Below are positions 1-10,184 of a stretch of 64,000 bases of DNA, piece by piece. Positions within the stretch are counted from its first letter, which is position 1. Each line of letters starts with the position of its first letter. Source of the DNA: Blasia pusilla (lineage: Eukaryota > Marchantiophyta > Marchantiopsida > Blasiales); NCBI GenBank assembly GCA_050084515.1, contig CM114272.1, positions 26,784,001-26,848,000 of the forward strand. The letters run 5' to 3'. The notes below the pieces were generated by a model. It made no database searches, was not told where the DNA came from, and saw only the letters and a program-made list of their open reading frames with translations. Position numbers and translations under genes: made by a program.

Positions 1-1390
1 CATCGAGCTAGGATCCTCCATATCTCCGACTACTCCATTAGACCTCAATGCCACGGATCCGATAGTGTGTAACCTTACTGCCACAACGACAATCTGATGC
101 TGTAGTTATTGTATATGAGAAGCCATCCCAACCTCACGCCCGGCGTCTCCCTCAATGCGTTTAGGTGGTGGAACTCTACCTCCTCCACGGGCAACTCCAT
201 CACCCCCTCGGGAAAATATAGCTCCTCATCCCTCAACGGGACCACATGGTGCACAACCTCTAGGCCCACCCAGACCGGCAACTCGCTATGGTGCCCTATC
301 TGGCCCTCGGTCCGGATGTAACTCATGGTATCGGCTGAAACACTTGGTGCGTGTGTGACCGTACCTCTGATAGTAGTCACACTGATAAACTCTTGGTGCA
401 ACATCATCTCCTCCTCCATGTTGAGGGCACACGTCCATGACCATGACGAGTGCAATTGCGCTGATGATGGACTCCACCACATGCCAAAAAAATAATCGTA
501 AGCGGCTACTGCTGAGCCACATATGAAGGCGCAGGTCTCTATGGCACGGCCTCCCGATATCCTCCCTGAGCTCGTGGTGCCACAGACCTATCTTGGAATC
601 CACATTGCTGCACTAGTAATGCAGGCAATTGTGATTGCTCTCGTCTAGAACCCATGGTGGCTACGCTCTCCTCTGCCATGTGACGCTCAATGTTCTTGGC
701 GGTCCTAAAAACATCTATCAACATAGGTGAGGTATTCATAAGAAGCACCCCCTCTTGCACTCGTGTCCGCATGGTTCGGTCCAACATCGCATATCATGAT
801 TGAATAGCATGGGACTCTATCACCCCTTGAGTGATGTTAATCAACCGGCCCAAGCAACTGTAGGCCTCACGCAAACTCTCACATGGGCACCTCTGGAAGT
901 CGTGGATGCTCCTCAACTTCTCAGTCCGTACCCTTGGTAGCTCATCCTCAACTCCGCAAAGAACTCAACCACGGGGTTGAACCTGGGACGAACCCGACTA
1001 GACGGTGCAACTGCTCTAGTGCGAGTTATCCCTTCTAAAACATCACCGATGGAAGAGGAAGGAGCCTCTCCAGACTCCTCCTCCTCATCAAGAAACCTCT
1101 CCCTATAGCACCCGAATACCTACTTGCTCCTCTATCCCAGTCATCCATCTCGTACGCCCAATTGGTAGGACCACTCAATATGTGCGGTGATGCACTAACA
1201 AACTCCTCTACGCTCTCCTCCTTTTCTGAAGATAATAGAGAAGGAGATCGAGATGGTCTCTCAGGTGGAGACCCTCAAAACCTCGCACCACTCCGCGTAA
1301 ACCCTTTAGAGCTACTCTCAGGTTGACCATCTCTGTCATGAACATACGGATTAGGTCGTAGAGTATAGTGTGCTAGTAGAGGCCATACCT
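1..1390 (-). pseudogene. DP-family Ty3 gag, decayed
   Basis: Read on the minus strand this is the gag of the DP family. The N-terminal acidic/serine-rich stretch (about 1,140-1,310) matches the plus-strand copy at 41,830-42,030. A Retrotrans_gag-like segment lies at 540-960, and a degenerate CCHC knuckle (C-x2-Y-x4-H-x4-C, in CDYYQRYGHTRTKC) lies near 330-380. The product would be the nucleocapsid precursor of the retroelement. The frame is broken by several stops and shifts, so no protein is expected. The piece runs off the left edge of the window. It is longer in the middle than the 41.8 kb copy, which is internally deleted. Assignment to gag rests on comparison with 3.45-4.5 kb and 41.8-42.4 kb. 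Confidence 0.75.
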
Positions 1391-2580
1391 TATGTAGGGC
1401 CGTAGTGTCTAGGTAGAGATGCGGTTCCATTCATAGGATTGGGGGTTACTTTGTTGAGGGTGACTTTTCCAATAGGGCCCGCTCTTAGGTTGGAGGATAT
1501 AGTGTGGAGTGCACTCAAAGAACAGTTAGTTCTTTGAGTTGAGCCTGTTGCGTTGGGAGTTAGCCTTGGTAGTGAGTAGAGCTCTTGGCTATGGTGGTTC
1601 CCGCAAGCGTCAACCTGGATACTCCCATGATGGAGTGGGTTTGGCTCGATTGTATGTGATTCTTTATGTGTTTTATGACAATAGGTCTTTCATAGATTTC
1701 ACTCAAAGAACTCGAGTAGATCGATGGTAGCTTCGATCGTGGATCAGTAGGATCTGGTTAGGGCTGATTGTGTACTCAACCGTGGATGTTCGTGGCTTGT
1801 GGACTATGTTTTAGGTGTTAATCTGGTGAGTGATTTATTGGGAAAGAAGCGCCTTTCTGAGAGCTTTCCAACGCACTTTAGATCGCCGGATTTCGTCAAG
1901 GGAGTTGGAAGTTATCAAGGATTGAAGATTCTGGTTCGTGTTCGACGATTTTCTGATGTGGAGAGCTTGGAGTGCGGAAGCTCTGTCGAAGTTCATCCAG
2001 ATCGGGTGAGAGGTTCTTGTTGCTACATTTATTGTGATCTCATGTGAAGCTATCCGCTTGAGTGTGTGGAGCGTTGCAGATTTCTGTGTGCATGAATCTG
2101 GGCGGAAGCGCTGTCGGATTTGCGATTCTGGAGGTGTATGGACAACAAGTTTGTCTTATTTTTAGCTTGGATTACAGAGCTTGGTTGTAGCTGATTTTTT
2201 GTGGAGAGATAGCCATGGTGGCCAATAGAATTCTGGTTGAAATAGATTCAATTTTGGGTGAGGATCTGTGGAGTAATTGCTGATCAAATTTTTGTGGACT
2301 AGCTCAAGGTCTATGGTGGACCGTAGATCGGAGGGGCTGGTTGGTTGGTGACTCGTCCGTTTTTGGAGACGCCTATCCCATTGGGGGCGCCCCGGTTGGG
2401 CCTCTATCCATAGCAAAGCATGACAAAGCATGGTAACCAGGGCATATCTCGGCGTTTTGAGGCTTCGAGGCAACTCGTGGTAGCTCGGGGCGAGTGGGCA
2501 TGAGAGGCGGAGTAAGGAGTAAAGAGCAAGCAAGCAATCTTGCATGCTTGGGCGTGAGGTAGTTTTTGCAGCATTTGTGA
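1391..2580. other. Unassigned spacer, no gene recognised
   Basis: Only short frames occur, and none carries a motif I recognise. The stretch lies between a minus-strand DP gag and a plus-strand DP gag. It may be LTR or leader of a diverged DP copy, but I found no clear match to the DP LTR copies at 10.2, 26-27 or 39.7 kb. It contains one perfect small hairpin, listed separately. Confidence 0.4.
1513..1539. repeat. Short perfect hairpin
   Basis: The arms ACTCAAAGAAC (1,513-1,523) and GTTCTTTGAGT (1,529-1,539) are exact reverse complements with a 5-base loop. No U-run follows, so it is not an obvious Pol III terminator. Function unknown. Confidence 0.6.
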
Positions 2581-2584
2581 GTTG

Positions 2585-2690
2585 AGTGTTGCATAACTAG
2601 TCACCCATCTTTGGGCTATTCTGCTTGGAAGACGCTTAACTGCTGAGTTCTTAACTATGCCAGTGTACACACTGGTGTAGCTCATTTGGT
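2585..2690 (-). ncRNA. 5S-rRNA-like sequence (degenerate)
   Basis: On the minus strand the run AGAACTCAGCAGTTAAGCGT (about 2,630-2,650) is followed about 25 bases later by GATGGGTGAC (about 2,601-2,610). These correspond in order and spacing to box A and box C of the internal promoter of plant 5S rRNA. An ACACCAG-like start sits about 40 bases before the first block. The middle and the ends are diverged, so it is not a functional 5S gene. Cassandra-type TRIM retrotransposons carry 5S-derived promoters in their LTRs, and 5S-derived SINEs also exist. Either could explain an isolated copy in repeat DNA. The resemblance is judged from memory of the 5S consensus. Confidence 0.55.
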
Positions 2691-3110
2691 GCTATTTGGA
2701 GATGTGTGAGGCACTTTATGCATCTTGGGTTTCCGGTTGATGGACCTCTAGCACATAGTACGGTGTGGCCTCTCCATGCAGGTGATATTTTCAGGTGCTG
2801 CAAGTGCGACTAGCACGTCATCGACCAGCGGCGGAGTAGTTATTGCGTTAGAATTGTGTGGTGGGTTCTGTGGATTCAGGGGGCGCCACGTTTGGTGGAT
2901 TGTGTTACCTTGATTTCCATTTGTGATTGGAGGGTTGTCGGTGGACTTCTTGTGTTTGGATCCCCTCCATCGTTGCTTCTTGCTTGCGCGCCCATTGTTA
3001 GGGTTGACGCTGATTTCCAGAGTTTTTTTACTCTTGTGTGCTACCGGTAGTGAGGATGGAGTGATGACCAGTAGACCGTGGGAGGCTTCTTGTAGTGATG
3101 ACAGGTTAGG
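2691..3110. other. DP leader region, no gene recognised
   Basis: This precedes the plus-strand DP gag. It holds no frame with recognisable motifs. By position it is the leader (5' untranslated part) of the DP copy whose gag starts near 3.1-3.2 kb. Confidence 0.35.
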
Positions 3111-3119
3111 TTGCCTACA

Positions 3120-4680
3120 CCCATAGCTAGTAGAGCTAGAATAGTACAGCGACATCGACGTCACTTGGTTACTTAGTGATGGTGATTTGGTGGTGGTGCG
3201 GCATCGACATTGGTCATCACAAAGCTGTCTGGTGGTTTGGTTGGGGACCGTGATGCAGACAATGGTGGTTTTACATGGAGTGGATTGAGGTATCGGCTAT
3301 CTTTTCCACTTCCGATGGTTGATGAAGAGGAGGACGAGGGTGTTCCAAACACCGAGTCTTCTACCTTGTTATCGAGTGTTGTAGCTCCATTGATTTGGGA
3401 CGTGGATGGGATATATGGGGCCATGAAGGGCCCATGACGATACTCAGGTGCAGTGGGCACCATTGAGTTGGAGGACTTCATTCAAGAGTTTGATACGTGG
3501 TGTGATATGCAGATGTTGCGAAACGCCACGTTGTTTACACCCTTCTTGGCTTGGAAGGGGTTGTTTCAGCACTTGGAGGGACCACCCATGGACGATTACC
3601 ATGAGTTTAGGAGGGATCATGTTGCTGAGATTGAGGCGTGGAGAAAATATTGGTCTCCAAGCTATGTGTCTATCACCCATGGTGGTATTGGTAGTAATGC
3701 TCATATTGTGTTAGCCAGCCCAACGTTGAGTGGTACGAGTACGAGCCGGAGTGGGGATACGAGTGGAGGTACCCATGGAGGTACCACTGGGGATACCAGT
3801 GGAGGTACTAGTGCCCCACCATCGTTCAGCCCGGTTGCAGAGTTCTTCAAGAGGTTGAAGAAGAACTATCAAGGAGTGAAGACAGAGAAGTTGAGGAGTC
3901 TTCAGGAATTTGAGCGAAAGACTGGTGAGAGTCTTCGTGAGGCATACAATCCTATGCGACGCTTGATTTTAGTTACCAAGGATGTGACTGAGGCTTAGGC
4001 AGTCCAATTTTGGTATGGGATCTTGGCCAGAGAGTTGCGCCGCAGGATACGTGATGCTACTCTTATGAGTGATGATTCACCCATATTGGCCCATGTGTTT
4101 GCTCTATCTGAGAAGATTGAGCTTAACATGGTGGAGGAGAGAGTGGTGACATCTGTATTTACTAGGGATACAACTACTACTTCTTGTGTTCAACAATCCA
4201 CCTCACAGTCTCGTAGTAGTGGTGGTGGTAGTAGTAGTGGGAGTCATGGGGGGTACACACGATCTTAATTAGGTCCTAGAGGGACACTTGCGCAGAGACC
4301 ATTGCCTTTATTTGCTGCCCCGTAGCAAGGAGAGTCATGTTGGACATGTGGAGGTGATCATGTCTGGAGGTTTTGTTCCCAAGAGGATGGGAGATGGACT
4401 TTGGAGGATGGGCCTCAACTCAGTGTGATCATTGTGGGAGACCAGGTCATCCTCGAGAGCATTGCTTTGATCTTCATCCAGAGTTGAGATCAGGCCGCGG
4501 CCGTGGTGGAGTAGCTCCGAGAGGATGAGGTGGTAGAGGTGGTAGGGGTGGTAGAGGTGGACCAGCGGTTGGAGAGCCTACGGTGGCTATCCCTACCACT
4601 ACGACAGAGTCAGCTATGGCTGCCAGGATTGAGCAGTTGGAGCAGAGGTTGGCTACTATGGCTTGTATCTAGCATAGAGC
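3120..4680 (+). pseudogene. DP-family Ty3 gag with two CCHC knuckles
   Basis: The gag of the DP family is read in one main frame at 3,453-3,998. It passes a TAG at 3,996-3,998 and resumes in the same frame to 4,268. A conserved capsid-like block (about 3,453-3,680) aligns with the copy at 42,080-42,290. A Gly/Ser/Thr-rich linker follows at about 3,730-3,820, then a second helical block. Two zinc knuckles follow: CWTCGGDHVWRFC near 4,338-4,376 and CDHCGRPGHPREHC near 4,426-4,468. A frameshift separates them, so they read in different frames. A Gly/Arg-rich RNA-binding-like tail follows. An upstream acidic N-terminal part (3,210-3,435) ends in a TGA. Capsid and nucleocapsid roles are inferred from the family; this copy is broken. 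Confidence 0.78.
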
Positions 4681-4689
4681 AGGTTCGAG

Positions 4690-5735
4690 AGCAGGAGCTT
4701 CCACCTCTTATGGAGGGGATGATCTCTCTTATATGGCAAGTGCAACACAGGTTGAGGCATCAGCTGCAATTACGAGAGGAGCCACTCAAGCGTCAAAGCC
4801 ACATGGTGCTATTGTGGAGTTGGATCCACAGAGGGGTGAGGCTGGGAGGCAGGCTAGGCTTCCCCAGTCATTCTTGTTGTGTGAGGTGCTTAGTACTCCA
4901 TCCATGGTTCCTACCCAGCCTATTGAACCTAAAGTGGGGACTAAGGCATCTACATTGCATGTAGTAGACACGGATGTAGCATCCAGTGCAGTATTGCGGA
5001 TGGCAATTTCAGTGTTGGGATCCCCATTGTTTTCAGCCACTGAGTTGATGGCCTTAGGAGTTGACTTAGCTCTTGTATTTAAGCTAGCAGCCACGTTGTG
5101 TGCACGTGGGAGTGTTACTGCTACACGTGCTAAGGTGGATGAGGGTGTTGCGGTGGAGCAAACCTCTATGTCAAGTGTAGCCTTGAGTACCAGTGCTACT
5201 TGGCAAGCAGAAGCGGAAAAGATGGATGCATTACCAGCCCGGCCAGCCATTGGTCGTGAGAGGCTTACACCTGATGTATGTATGTTGGACAACCGAAGTG
5301 GGACATTTCGATTGGTGAGTCCTACAAGACATGTGTATAGACCAGATAGAGTCTTGTTAGACTCTGGTGCCCAACCTTTGATGTTGGGAAAGGCGGCATG
5401 TATTGGTTTGGGTATTCGGAGGTCAGAACTTGAGCCTTGCCCATTCCCGATTCAGACATCACTTGGAGGAGCCAATGATAGGTCTCATTTCATGACATGG
5501 GAGAAGTTGTCTGTACAGTTGAGACGAGATCATGCGACTGATAGCTCCAGGTTGGGATTACCTGCAGTGGTCACATCAGCCGAGTCGTATGATGTACTAG
5601 TTGGAGGAGCAGTATTGTACCCGATGGGTTTTTAGATGGACTACTGGATTGAGACAACGTCTCATAGGCATGGTTGGAAGTCCGGGGATGGACGTATGAG
5701 CCAGGTTCCTGTGAGATTTATTTATGGGGCTTGAC
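4690..5735 (+). pseudogene. DP-family aspartic protease region
   Basis: A 300-codon frame (4,733-5,635) contains a retropepsin-type active site, LLDSGAQPLMLGKAA, at about 5,350-5,395, with a hydrophobic flap-side segment after it and a YDVLVGGAVLYPMGF end. The same frame appears to continue past the TAG at 5,633-5,635 as a Trp-rich segment (MDYWIETTSHRHGW) to a TGA near 5,731. The enzyme would cleave the gag-pol polyprotein. DSGA in place of the common DTGA is acceptable for retropepsins. About 200 residues of low-complexity linker separate it from gag. The stop at 5,633 and the gag breaks make this copy non-functional as read. Confidence 0.75.
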
Positions 5736-6180
5736 TAGGAGGGTCTTCCCCAACGGTGTTAGCATCTGTGGCTGGTTTTTGTGGAGTAGTCACTTGGCCA
5801 GGAGACTTTTTGGAGGGTAACTTTTCTGCTATGGATTCTCCTGTGCATGAGGAGGTAGAGGAGGTCCCTAGTTTTGCAACACTGGTATCCTCATCGTTGG
5901 ATGTGCCACTTTGGAGTTCAGGCGGTGCACTACGGCAGGAGGATGATCGCCTAGTGTAGGAGGCTTGGTGTGAGGCTGTTATACCTCATGAGTAAGAGGA
6001 GGCTCCACGGCGGACTCCTACTTCTGATCCAGTTGGGTTATCCCCTTTGGATACTACACCCATTGTATGACAACTCCACTAATCCAGCCTCTAAAAGGTC
6101 CAATGTCCAATGTCCTACTCTGAATCAGGTCCCTCTCCATATCACTATATCGGTAGGGACGAGGACCAGTAGGGTGCCAG
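5736..6180 (+). pseudogene. DP post-protease linker and rearranged junction
   Basis: A 67-codon frame (5,756-5,959) continues the polyprotein after the protease and is rich in acidic and hydrophobic residues. In an intact DP element the DNMT and RT would come next; both are missing here. Instead, 6,104-6,165 matches the antisense of the RT N-terminal segment (YRYSDMERDLIQSR on the minus strand), which also occurs at 21,240-21,290. A small inverted RT piece therefore marks a complex junction before the integrase. The order of breakage cannot be recovered from this window. Confidence 0.55.
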
Positions 6181-7300
6181 GCATAGTGGATGCCAAGGAG
6201 CGAGACCGTGTTCTTCAACGTGCTAAGAGGTATCGATTGGAGGGAACACATATTCTCCGTGTGTGGGAGGATGGTAGAGTATAAGTAGTGCCGTATTTGG
6301 CTCAGAGAGAATGCATTGTACGACATGCCCATGAGGAGTTGGGATATTTTGGGGTAAAGCATATGTATAGCTTTCTCAGTATTGGTGGCGTGGCATGCAT
6401 ACTCAGGTGCAGCAGTTGGTGTCACGTTGTATGGTTTGTGACCGGGTAAGGGCATCATTCAATGCTCCTACACCACAGTTACACCCCTTGCCTATTATGG
6501 GGTTGGGTTACCATTGGAGTGTGGACTTTGCGGGACCGTTACCGTTGATTGTACAACATCATCGATATGTGTTGGTGATGGTGGAGCACTTCTCCAAGTG
6601 GATTGAGTTGGTGGCATTACCTGACAAGGCAAGTGAGGGAACGGCGTATGCGTGTCTTGATAGAGTGCTAAGTCATTTTGGTGCACCAGCTGAAGTGCTG
6701 ACCGACCAGGGTACAGAGTTTCAGGGTGATTTTCAGGTCTTGTGTGACAAGACGTTGATTGATCATCGGACCACGTCTCGAGATCATCCACAGGCGGATG
6801 GTTTGGCTGAGCGTGTGGTTCAGACGGTGAAGAGGGCATTGCGCAAGTATGGCCTACAGAAGGGGCATCTTGAGACAGGATATTCAGTTGCCATGGTTAG
6901 CCATGGGGTATAGGTTCAGTCGCCAAGTATCTTTGGCTTCCTTCTCACCTTATTTTCTGTTATACGGCCGAGATCCAGACTTGCGGGCAGAAATTCGTTG
7001 GGAGTCTAGTAAGGTGGTGACCCTTGACAACCCAGAGATGTGGATGAGAGTGTGTTCTCAGCGGGCAGAGATCTTTCCGAGAGTCATGCCAATAGCCTTT
7101 GAGAATCTTGCCATTGCTCAACACAGGGATACGTTGCGGTATGCAACCATTTGGGATGGAGGTTATCGACCATCGATTCGTAGGTTCCATGTGGGGGACT
7201 ATGTCTATTTGCAGCAGATTGCACCGACAACGTTGGATGTGATGACACGCCGCACTATTTTAGGAGTGCGCGAGGTGTTAGCTTCTGGAGTTCTGGCGGC
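6181..7300 (+). pseudogene. DP-family integrase
   Basis: The integrase inserts the element's cDNA into chromosomes. An HHCC zinc-binding region starts at about 6,310 (RHAHEELGYFGVKH) and crosses a frameshift near 6,380 to CMVCDRVRAS. The catalytic core shows the D,D-35-E triad in VDFAGPLP (about 6,520), VLTDQGTEF (about 6,700) and DGLAERVVQT (about 6,795). A second frameshift near 6,870 leads into the C-terminal part, which ends GVREVLASGVL near 7,300. In other DP copies this end continues directly into the PHD finger. Here it is joined instead to RNase H sequence. The triad residues are intact, but the reading frame is not. Confidence 0.85.
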
Positions 7301-7930
7301 GCCTATCTTGAGGAGACCTATCAGAGGGCGCCCATTTCAGTTACACACTGATTGGAGTAGGTTGGGACTTGGAGCGGTCTTGACACAACATGATGATGAG
7401 CACATGGAGTTTGTGATGGCCTATGCAAGTCGTTCGAATAATGCAACGGAGTTGCGCTATAGTTCATATGAGGGAGAGTGCTTGGCAGTAGTGTGGGTTG
7501 TGGCACACTTTAGGTGTTACTTGTTTGGCACTGATTTACCCGATTCATCGATCACCAGCAGCTCAAGTGGTTGATGGAGTCTGACAAGCTTACAGGGAAG
7601 CTTGCACGGTGGGCTCTTATCTTACAGGAGTATGACTTCCAGGTGGTACATAGACCTGGAGTTGCCAACCTTGATGCTGATGGGTTGAGTAGGAACCCAT
7701 GTACTAGCCAAGAGGATGCAAATGGGGCTAGATGGCATGGCGAGGTTGATGAGGAGATGGTGCCAGGTTGGCATGCATCTGCCTTTTTGTGTTGGTTAGG
7801 GGTGGACTCTAGTATGGAGGACCATATGACATCTTACTCTAATCAGAGGGTAGATGGCCAACCTTCAGATCCTAAGGTTGGAGATGGTGGTATGCTCCCA
7901 AGTCTCCTCCATTGGCACACTAGAGGATGA
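7300..7930 (+). pseudogene. DP-family RNase H plus RH-IN linker, displaced
   Basis: The RNase H block starts with FQLHTDWSRLGLGAVL and continues through SSYEGECLAVVW (7,336-7,560). It passes a frame change and ends with VVHRPGVANLDADGLSRNP near 7,700. The linker that normally joins RNase H to integrase follows (7,735-7,930). The domain removes RNA from the RNA-DNA hybrid. Its position after the integrase is abnormal: in Ty3 elements, and in the DP copy at 10.9-22.4 kb, RNase H precedes integrase. A separate DP fragment has been joined here. Confidence 0.78.
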
Positions 7931-9137
7931 GGATGACGCCATTGGCTGCTATGCAACCCCCTCACAAGATGGTACACCCTTAGCTACACCATCATCTGAG
8001 CAAATAACTCCTCCACCAACATGAGCAACCAACTCCACATGCCCAACCATTACATCCCATTTACTCCCAAGATGCAAAATACTATTCTCCTCGCCTCCAG
8101 CCGATGTCTCTACCATCCCGATAGCCATCGAGCTCATCACAAGGGGTGTAAGACCCACAGACATAGTCCGAAGTCAACGCTGCTCCGCCATACTAAGACT
8201 CAAAATCCAGGTCAAACAATTCAAGTCCATGGCTTGACCCAACACATGACGTCGTGAAGCCTCATAAATGGAAGCAACGGCTGTCATACCAGTAGCAAAT
8301 CCTATCGCATGCTCTCTCTCATCAGCGTTAGGCTCGACCAACTGTCGCACATGAGAATCCCATACATGCCCGGGACCACCTTCCCTGTAGGCATGTGACG
8401 AGGGAAAACTCACAAATGTGGGTAGTGCCATCCTAGGCTAGCCCACACGGTTCACCACTGCCATGGGTGACCGATCAATAACCCTCACCACCTAAGAAAG
8501 TCGCCCAGTATCCAAGATACTATCCACTGTAAGGCAAGGATCCCGCTGCACTGCATTATATGCTCGATGTAGAACCTCCCTAGGAAAAAATTTTGTCCAC
8601 CACAAGCGTGGACGATGTGCACGTGAGCCAACTCGCGCTGCATCCAACAACACCGCTAGTCCAATCCAAGATCGCACCTCATGAACACTCGCCATCATCC
8701 GGGTCCGAGTGTCACCCAACAATGGAACATTCTCCAGAATGTAAGCTGGAGCACATGCCTGATGAACCTGAAGATGTTGTAACACCCGTAAACAATCAAG
8801 ACCTAGGATCGTGTAATCCCTCACCACGACCAGCACGTGTATGACCCTGACAAGGCCATCCAACAATCACCAAATCCACAGCACCAACCCTCTCAAGGTC
8901 CTGCGCCCCCAACAATGCAATGTGTGATGGCAAAGCACGCTGATACCCAAGAATAGCTGATGGCGGCAACAACTCAGGATATCTCTGCATCAAGTGACCA
9001 ATATGTCGAGATGAGACTCTCTGGGCTGTCTCATCTCGCTCTACATACACGTATCTCCACATAGGAATACCGGCCTACAACAGTGCAGCCAAACCAGTGC
9101 TAATCCCACCAAAGAGATCTAACAGCTGACATACCAT
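7931..9137 (-). pseudogene. Retrotransposon-borne C5-cytosine DNA methyltransferase, copy 1
   Basis: Read on the minus strand, the core motifs of C5-DNA methyltransferases occur in order. Motif I is LLDLFGGISTGLAALL (about 9,125-9,078), the S-adenosylmethionine site. Motif IV is VGWPCQGHTRAG (about 8,869-8,834), with the catalytic Pro-Cys. Motif VI is AYILENVPLLGD (about 8,740-8,705). Motif VIII is RAHRPRLWW (about 8,625-8,599). A C-terminal block with PNADEREHAIGF and RRHVLGQAMDLNCLTWI (about 8,330-8,200) resembles motifs IX-X. The core spans about 310 residues. Breaks are a TAG at 9,077-9,075 inside motif I, a frameshift near 8,790 and two stops near 8,490-8,435. The enzyme would methylate cytosine in DNA. 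It lies beside Ty3 RT sequence on the same strand, and a second copy lies inside another DP element, so it belongs to the transposon and not to a host gene. After the core (8,164-7,949) comes an unmatched linker. Confidence 0.85.
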
Positions 9138-9754
9138 ACTCACATACATACATAACATAGACGAGAGCATCCACAAACACAAGTGTACCACAACTCAAAT
9201 CCCTTCACATGCCTCCGATAGTAGTTCGCCAATCCCATGAATGCCCGAACTCTACTCACATATACCGGACGAGGAATAAGTGCAATAGCCTCCACCTTTG
9301 CTTGCTGAACTCCCAAACCACCTGGATAGATCACATGACCCAAGTACTCAACTCAACATCCTCATGGAAGAACTTACACTTTCCTGGATGCAAACGTAGA
9401 CCATGAGCTTTCAACCGCTCAAACACAATATGCAAATGTATCTGATGCTCCTCCACCGTGTTACTGAACATCAAGATATCATCAATGTAACACCGAACAA
9501 AATCCAACCCTGCTAGGATCATGTCCATCACTCTCTGAAACTCGGTAGGTGCATTCTTCAACCCAAAGGGTAAGAATTTCCACTGGTACAAACAATCCTT
9601 GCCATGAGAGTTGACACCCCAAAATGTTGTCTTGGCCTTGTCACTCTCTCGAATCGGCAACTGATGGTATCCTGCTCGAAGATCCAAAGTACTGAAAATA
9701 TTTTCCTGTCCCACCACATCAAAGATCTCCTCAAGTGTAGGCATGGCATACCTA
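9138..9754 (-). pseudogene. DP-family reverse transcriptase fragment
   Basis: Minus-strand RT begins at RYAMPTLEEIFDVVG (about 9,750). It continues through LDLRAGYHQLPI and LPFGLKNAPTEFQRVMD to the catalytic CYIDDILMFS (about 9,500-9,470), and then to the thumb/connection segment FMGLANYYRRHVKGF (about 9,235-9,190). The fingers before YAMPTLEEIF are missing, cut at the junction with plus-strand PHD sequence. A frame change separates the palm (9,786-9,331) from the thumb (9,343-9,140). RT copies element RNA into cDNA. In this copy the DNMT follows the RT, opposite to the order at 20.4-22.4 kb, so the two pieces were joined by rearrangement. Confidence 0.85.
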
Positions 9755-9880
9755 TGGTGGTGTGGTTCCGCCCGTGGTGCAACCACTATGCTAGTCTATG
9801 ATAAGTGTTCGAGAGGATGGCATATGGCATGTTTGACGCCACCTCTCACTAGGATTCCTCAGAGATGATGGATATGTCCC
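9755..9880 (+). pseudogene. DP-family PHD finger, 3' end of pol
   Basis: Plus-strand sequence encodes CGSARGATTMLVYDKC, then SRGWHMACLTPPLTR, a TGA, and WICPRC. This fits the C4HC3 PHD pattern after its first cysteines: C-x2-C-x4-H-x2-C-x(12-14)-C-x2-C, with the third cysteine replaced by Tyr. PHD fingers typically bind histone H3 tails. The DP copy at 10.95-11.26 kb shows the same domain directly after the integrase. The piece is cut at about 9,755, where minus-strand RT sequence begins. Confidence 0.75.
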
Positions 9881-9904
9881 AGATGTACATAGAGTAGGTA
9901 GTTC

Positions 9905-10184
9905 TACATTGGAGATATTTTGGTACTTCTTGTTTCGTTGTTTGGATGCCATGAGTTAGCATGGGATCATGCGTGTTTGTGTGTGTGTTCGGTGACAACG
10001 ATGTATGTTGTGTAGCGATGTGTATGTGCACGACAACATACACATCGCTATCTCGTGCGCATACACATCGCTACACAACATACATCGCTATCACCGAACA
10101 CACACACAAACATGCACGATCCCATGCTGAGTCATGGCATCCAAACAACGAGACAAGAAGTACTAAAATATCTCCAATTAAAGT
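9905..10184. repeat. Large inverted repeat of DP 3'-UTR
   Basis: The left arm, about 9,907-10,036, and the right arm, about 10,046-10,184, are near-perfect reverse complements. Both contain the DP 3'-untranslated sequence (GAGATATTTTGGTACTTCTT, then GTGTGTGTTCGGTGA). The spacer is only about ten bases, so the transcript could fold into a long hairpin. Two DP 3' ends lie tail to tail here. Mirror-image short frames on the two strands come from this symmetry and are not genes. Confidence 0.85.

Noticed and set aside
2585-2690. Functional 5S rRNA gene or rDNA array
   Set aside because: The ends and middle are diverged, there is one copy only, and there is no poly-T terminator directly after it.
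4786-5292. 168-codon minus-strand frame at 4.79-5.29 kb as a gene
   Set aside because: It is antisense to the DP protease linker, which has family support in the plus frame. No motif is seen.
7931-9137. Bacterial restriction-modification methyltransferase from contamination
   Set aside because: The DNMT is flanked by Ty3 RT on the same strand, and a second copy sits inside another element of the same family. Codon breaks and the repeat setting are those of a plant retroelement.
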